Positions 63,887-64,000 of a stretch of 64,000 nt of DNA are shown piece by piece (the first letter of the stretch is position 1; every line of letters begins with the position of its first letter). Source of the stretch: Ascarosepion bandense (lineage: Eukaryota > Mollusca > Cephalopoda > Sepiida > Sepiidae); assembly GCA_037127315.1 (NCBI GenBank), contig JBBBDQ010001270.1, positions 5,667,501 to 5,731,500 of the forward strand, read 5' to 3'. Below the pieces are notes generated by a model that saw only the letters and a list, made by a program, of their open reading frames with translations, did not search any database and was not told where the DNA came from. The position numbers and the translations under genes are program-made.

Positions 63887-63958
63887 AGGTAAATATGGAT
63901 AACATTTATCGATGGATCCACGAAGAAGCATTGGATGGTTTTATAAATGAGATTATAG
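63887..63958 (+). CDS. Candidate coding exon with acceptor, ATG and donor
   Basis: After TTCTTGAAACAG (acceptor) comes AGGTAAAT then ATG (63895), 21 codons (MDNIYRWIHEEALDGFINEI and one more) and TAG|GTAAAC, a good donor at 63959. Read as the first coding exon of a plus-strand host gene leaving the window on the right. It is not joinable in frame to the 34805 exon (the junction would make a stop). Family not recognised. Confidence 0.35.
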
Positions 63959-64000
63959 GTAAACATTGTTCAGGTTTATACTTAAGTCTATAGGTAATTA

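Overview
This is an AT-rich, intron- or intergenic-type stretch of a large, repeat-dense animal genome. There are no bacterial operons, rRNA genes or CRISPR arrays. Nearly everything readable is a transposable element, usually decayed and often nested in another, set among long (TA)n, (TG)n, (TCTA)n, (GAA)n and (TAA)n microsatellites. The mix (RTE-like and R4/Dong-like LINEs, Ty3/gypsy with a divergent gag, Penelope-like remnants, mariner/Tc1, Helitrons, tRNA-derived SINEs, hammerhead ribozymes) suggests an invertebrate metazoan, perhaps a lophotrochozoan. I cannot name the host.

Layout. 0.3-4.4 kb: Tc1/mariner-type MITEs, one split by a LINE end, then a decayed LINE. 4.4-11.1 kb: a ~6.7 kb unit bounded by ~600 bp inverted arms. 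The left arm carries an RTE-like LINE absent from the right arm; the interior holds six 130 bp tandem repeats and an AT-rich family (F). 11.5-24 kb: a mariner element split by an RTE fragment, many SINE-B copies, nested palindromes and a gypsy integrase remnant. 24-29 kb: two minisatellites, the second split by an RTE element. 29.4-31.8 kb: an R4/Dong-like retrotransposon abutting (AAT)n. 32-39 kb: SINEs, LINE ends, a second family F copy, a Helitron, a Tc1 fragment and one possible host first exon (34.8 kb). 39.3-44.4 kb: a ~590 bp tandem family (G) invaded by a LINE end, a SINE and two further R4 copies. 44.4-49 kb: palindromic elements with hammerhead ribozyme cores, a Helitron and a Penelope-like RT remnant. 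49-57 kb: a long RTE copy, a foldback element, a tRNA-hammerhead SINE, a gypsy LTR plus gag, a Helitron holding a SINE with clear target duplication, and chimeric RTE copies. 57-63 kb: polypyrimidine tract, duplicated Helitron end, MITEs, two more tRNA-hammerhead SINEs and two more palindromes. 63.2-64 kb: repeat-poor sequence with a possible host exon at the right edge.

Most notable: (1) a compact element joining a tRNA-like Pol III promoter to a type I hammerhead ribozyme, in three copies, two of which differ by a compensatory change in helix II; (2) a set of (TA)n-flanked palindromic elements carrying further hammerhead cores near Penelope-like RT remains; (3) R4-like elements abutting (TAA)n repeats. 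All calls come from reading alone; no search or folding was run.
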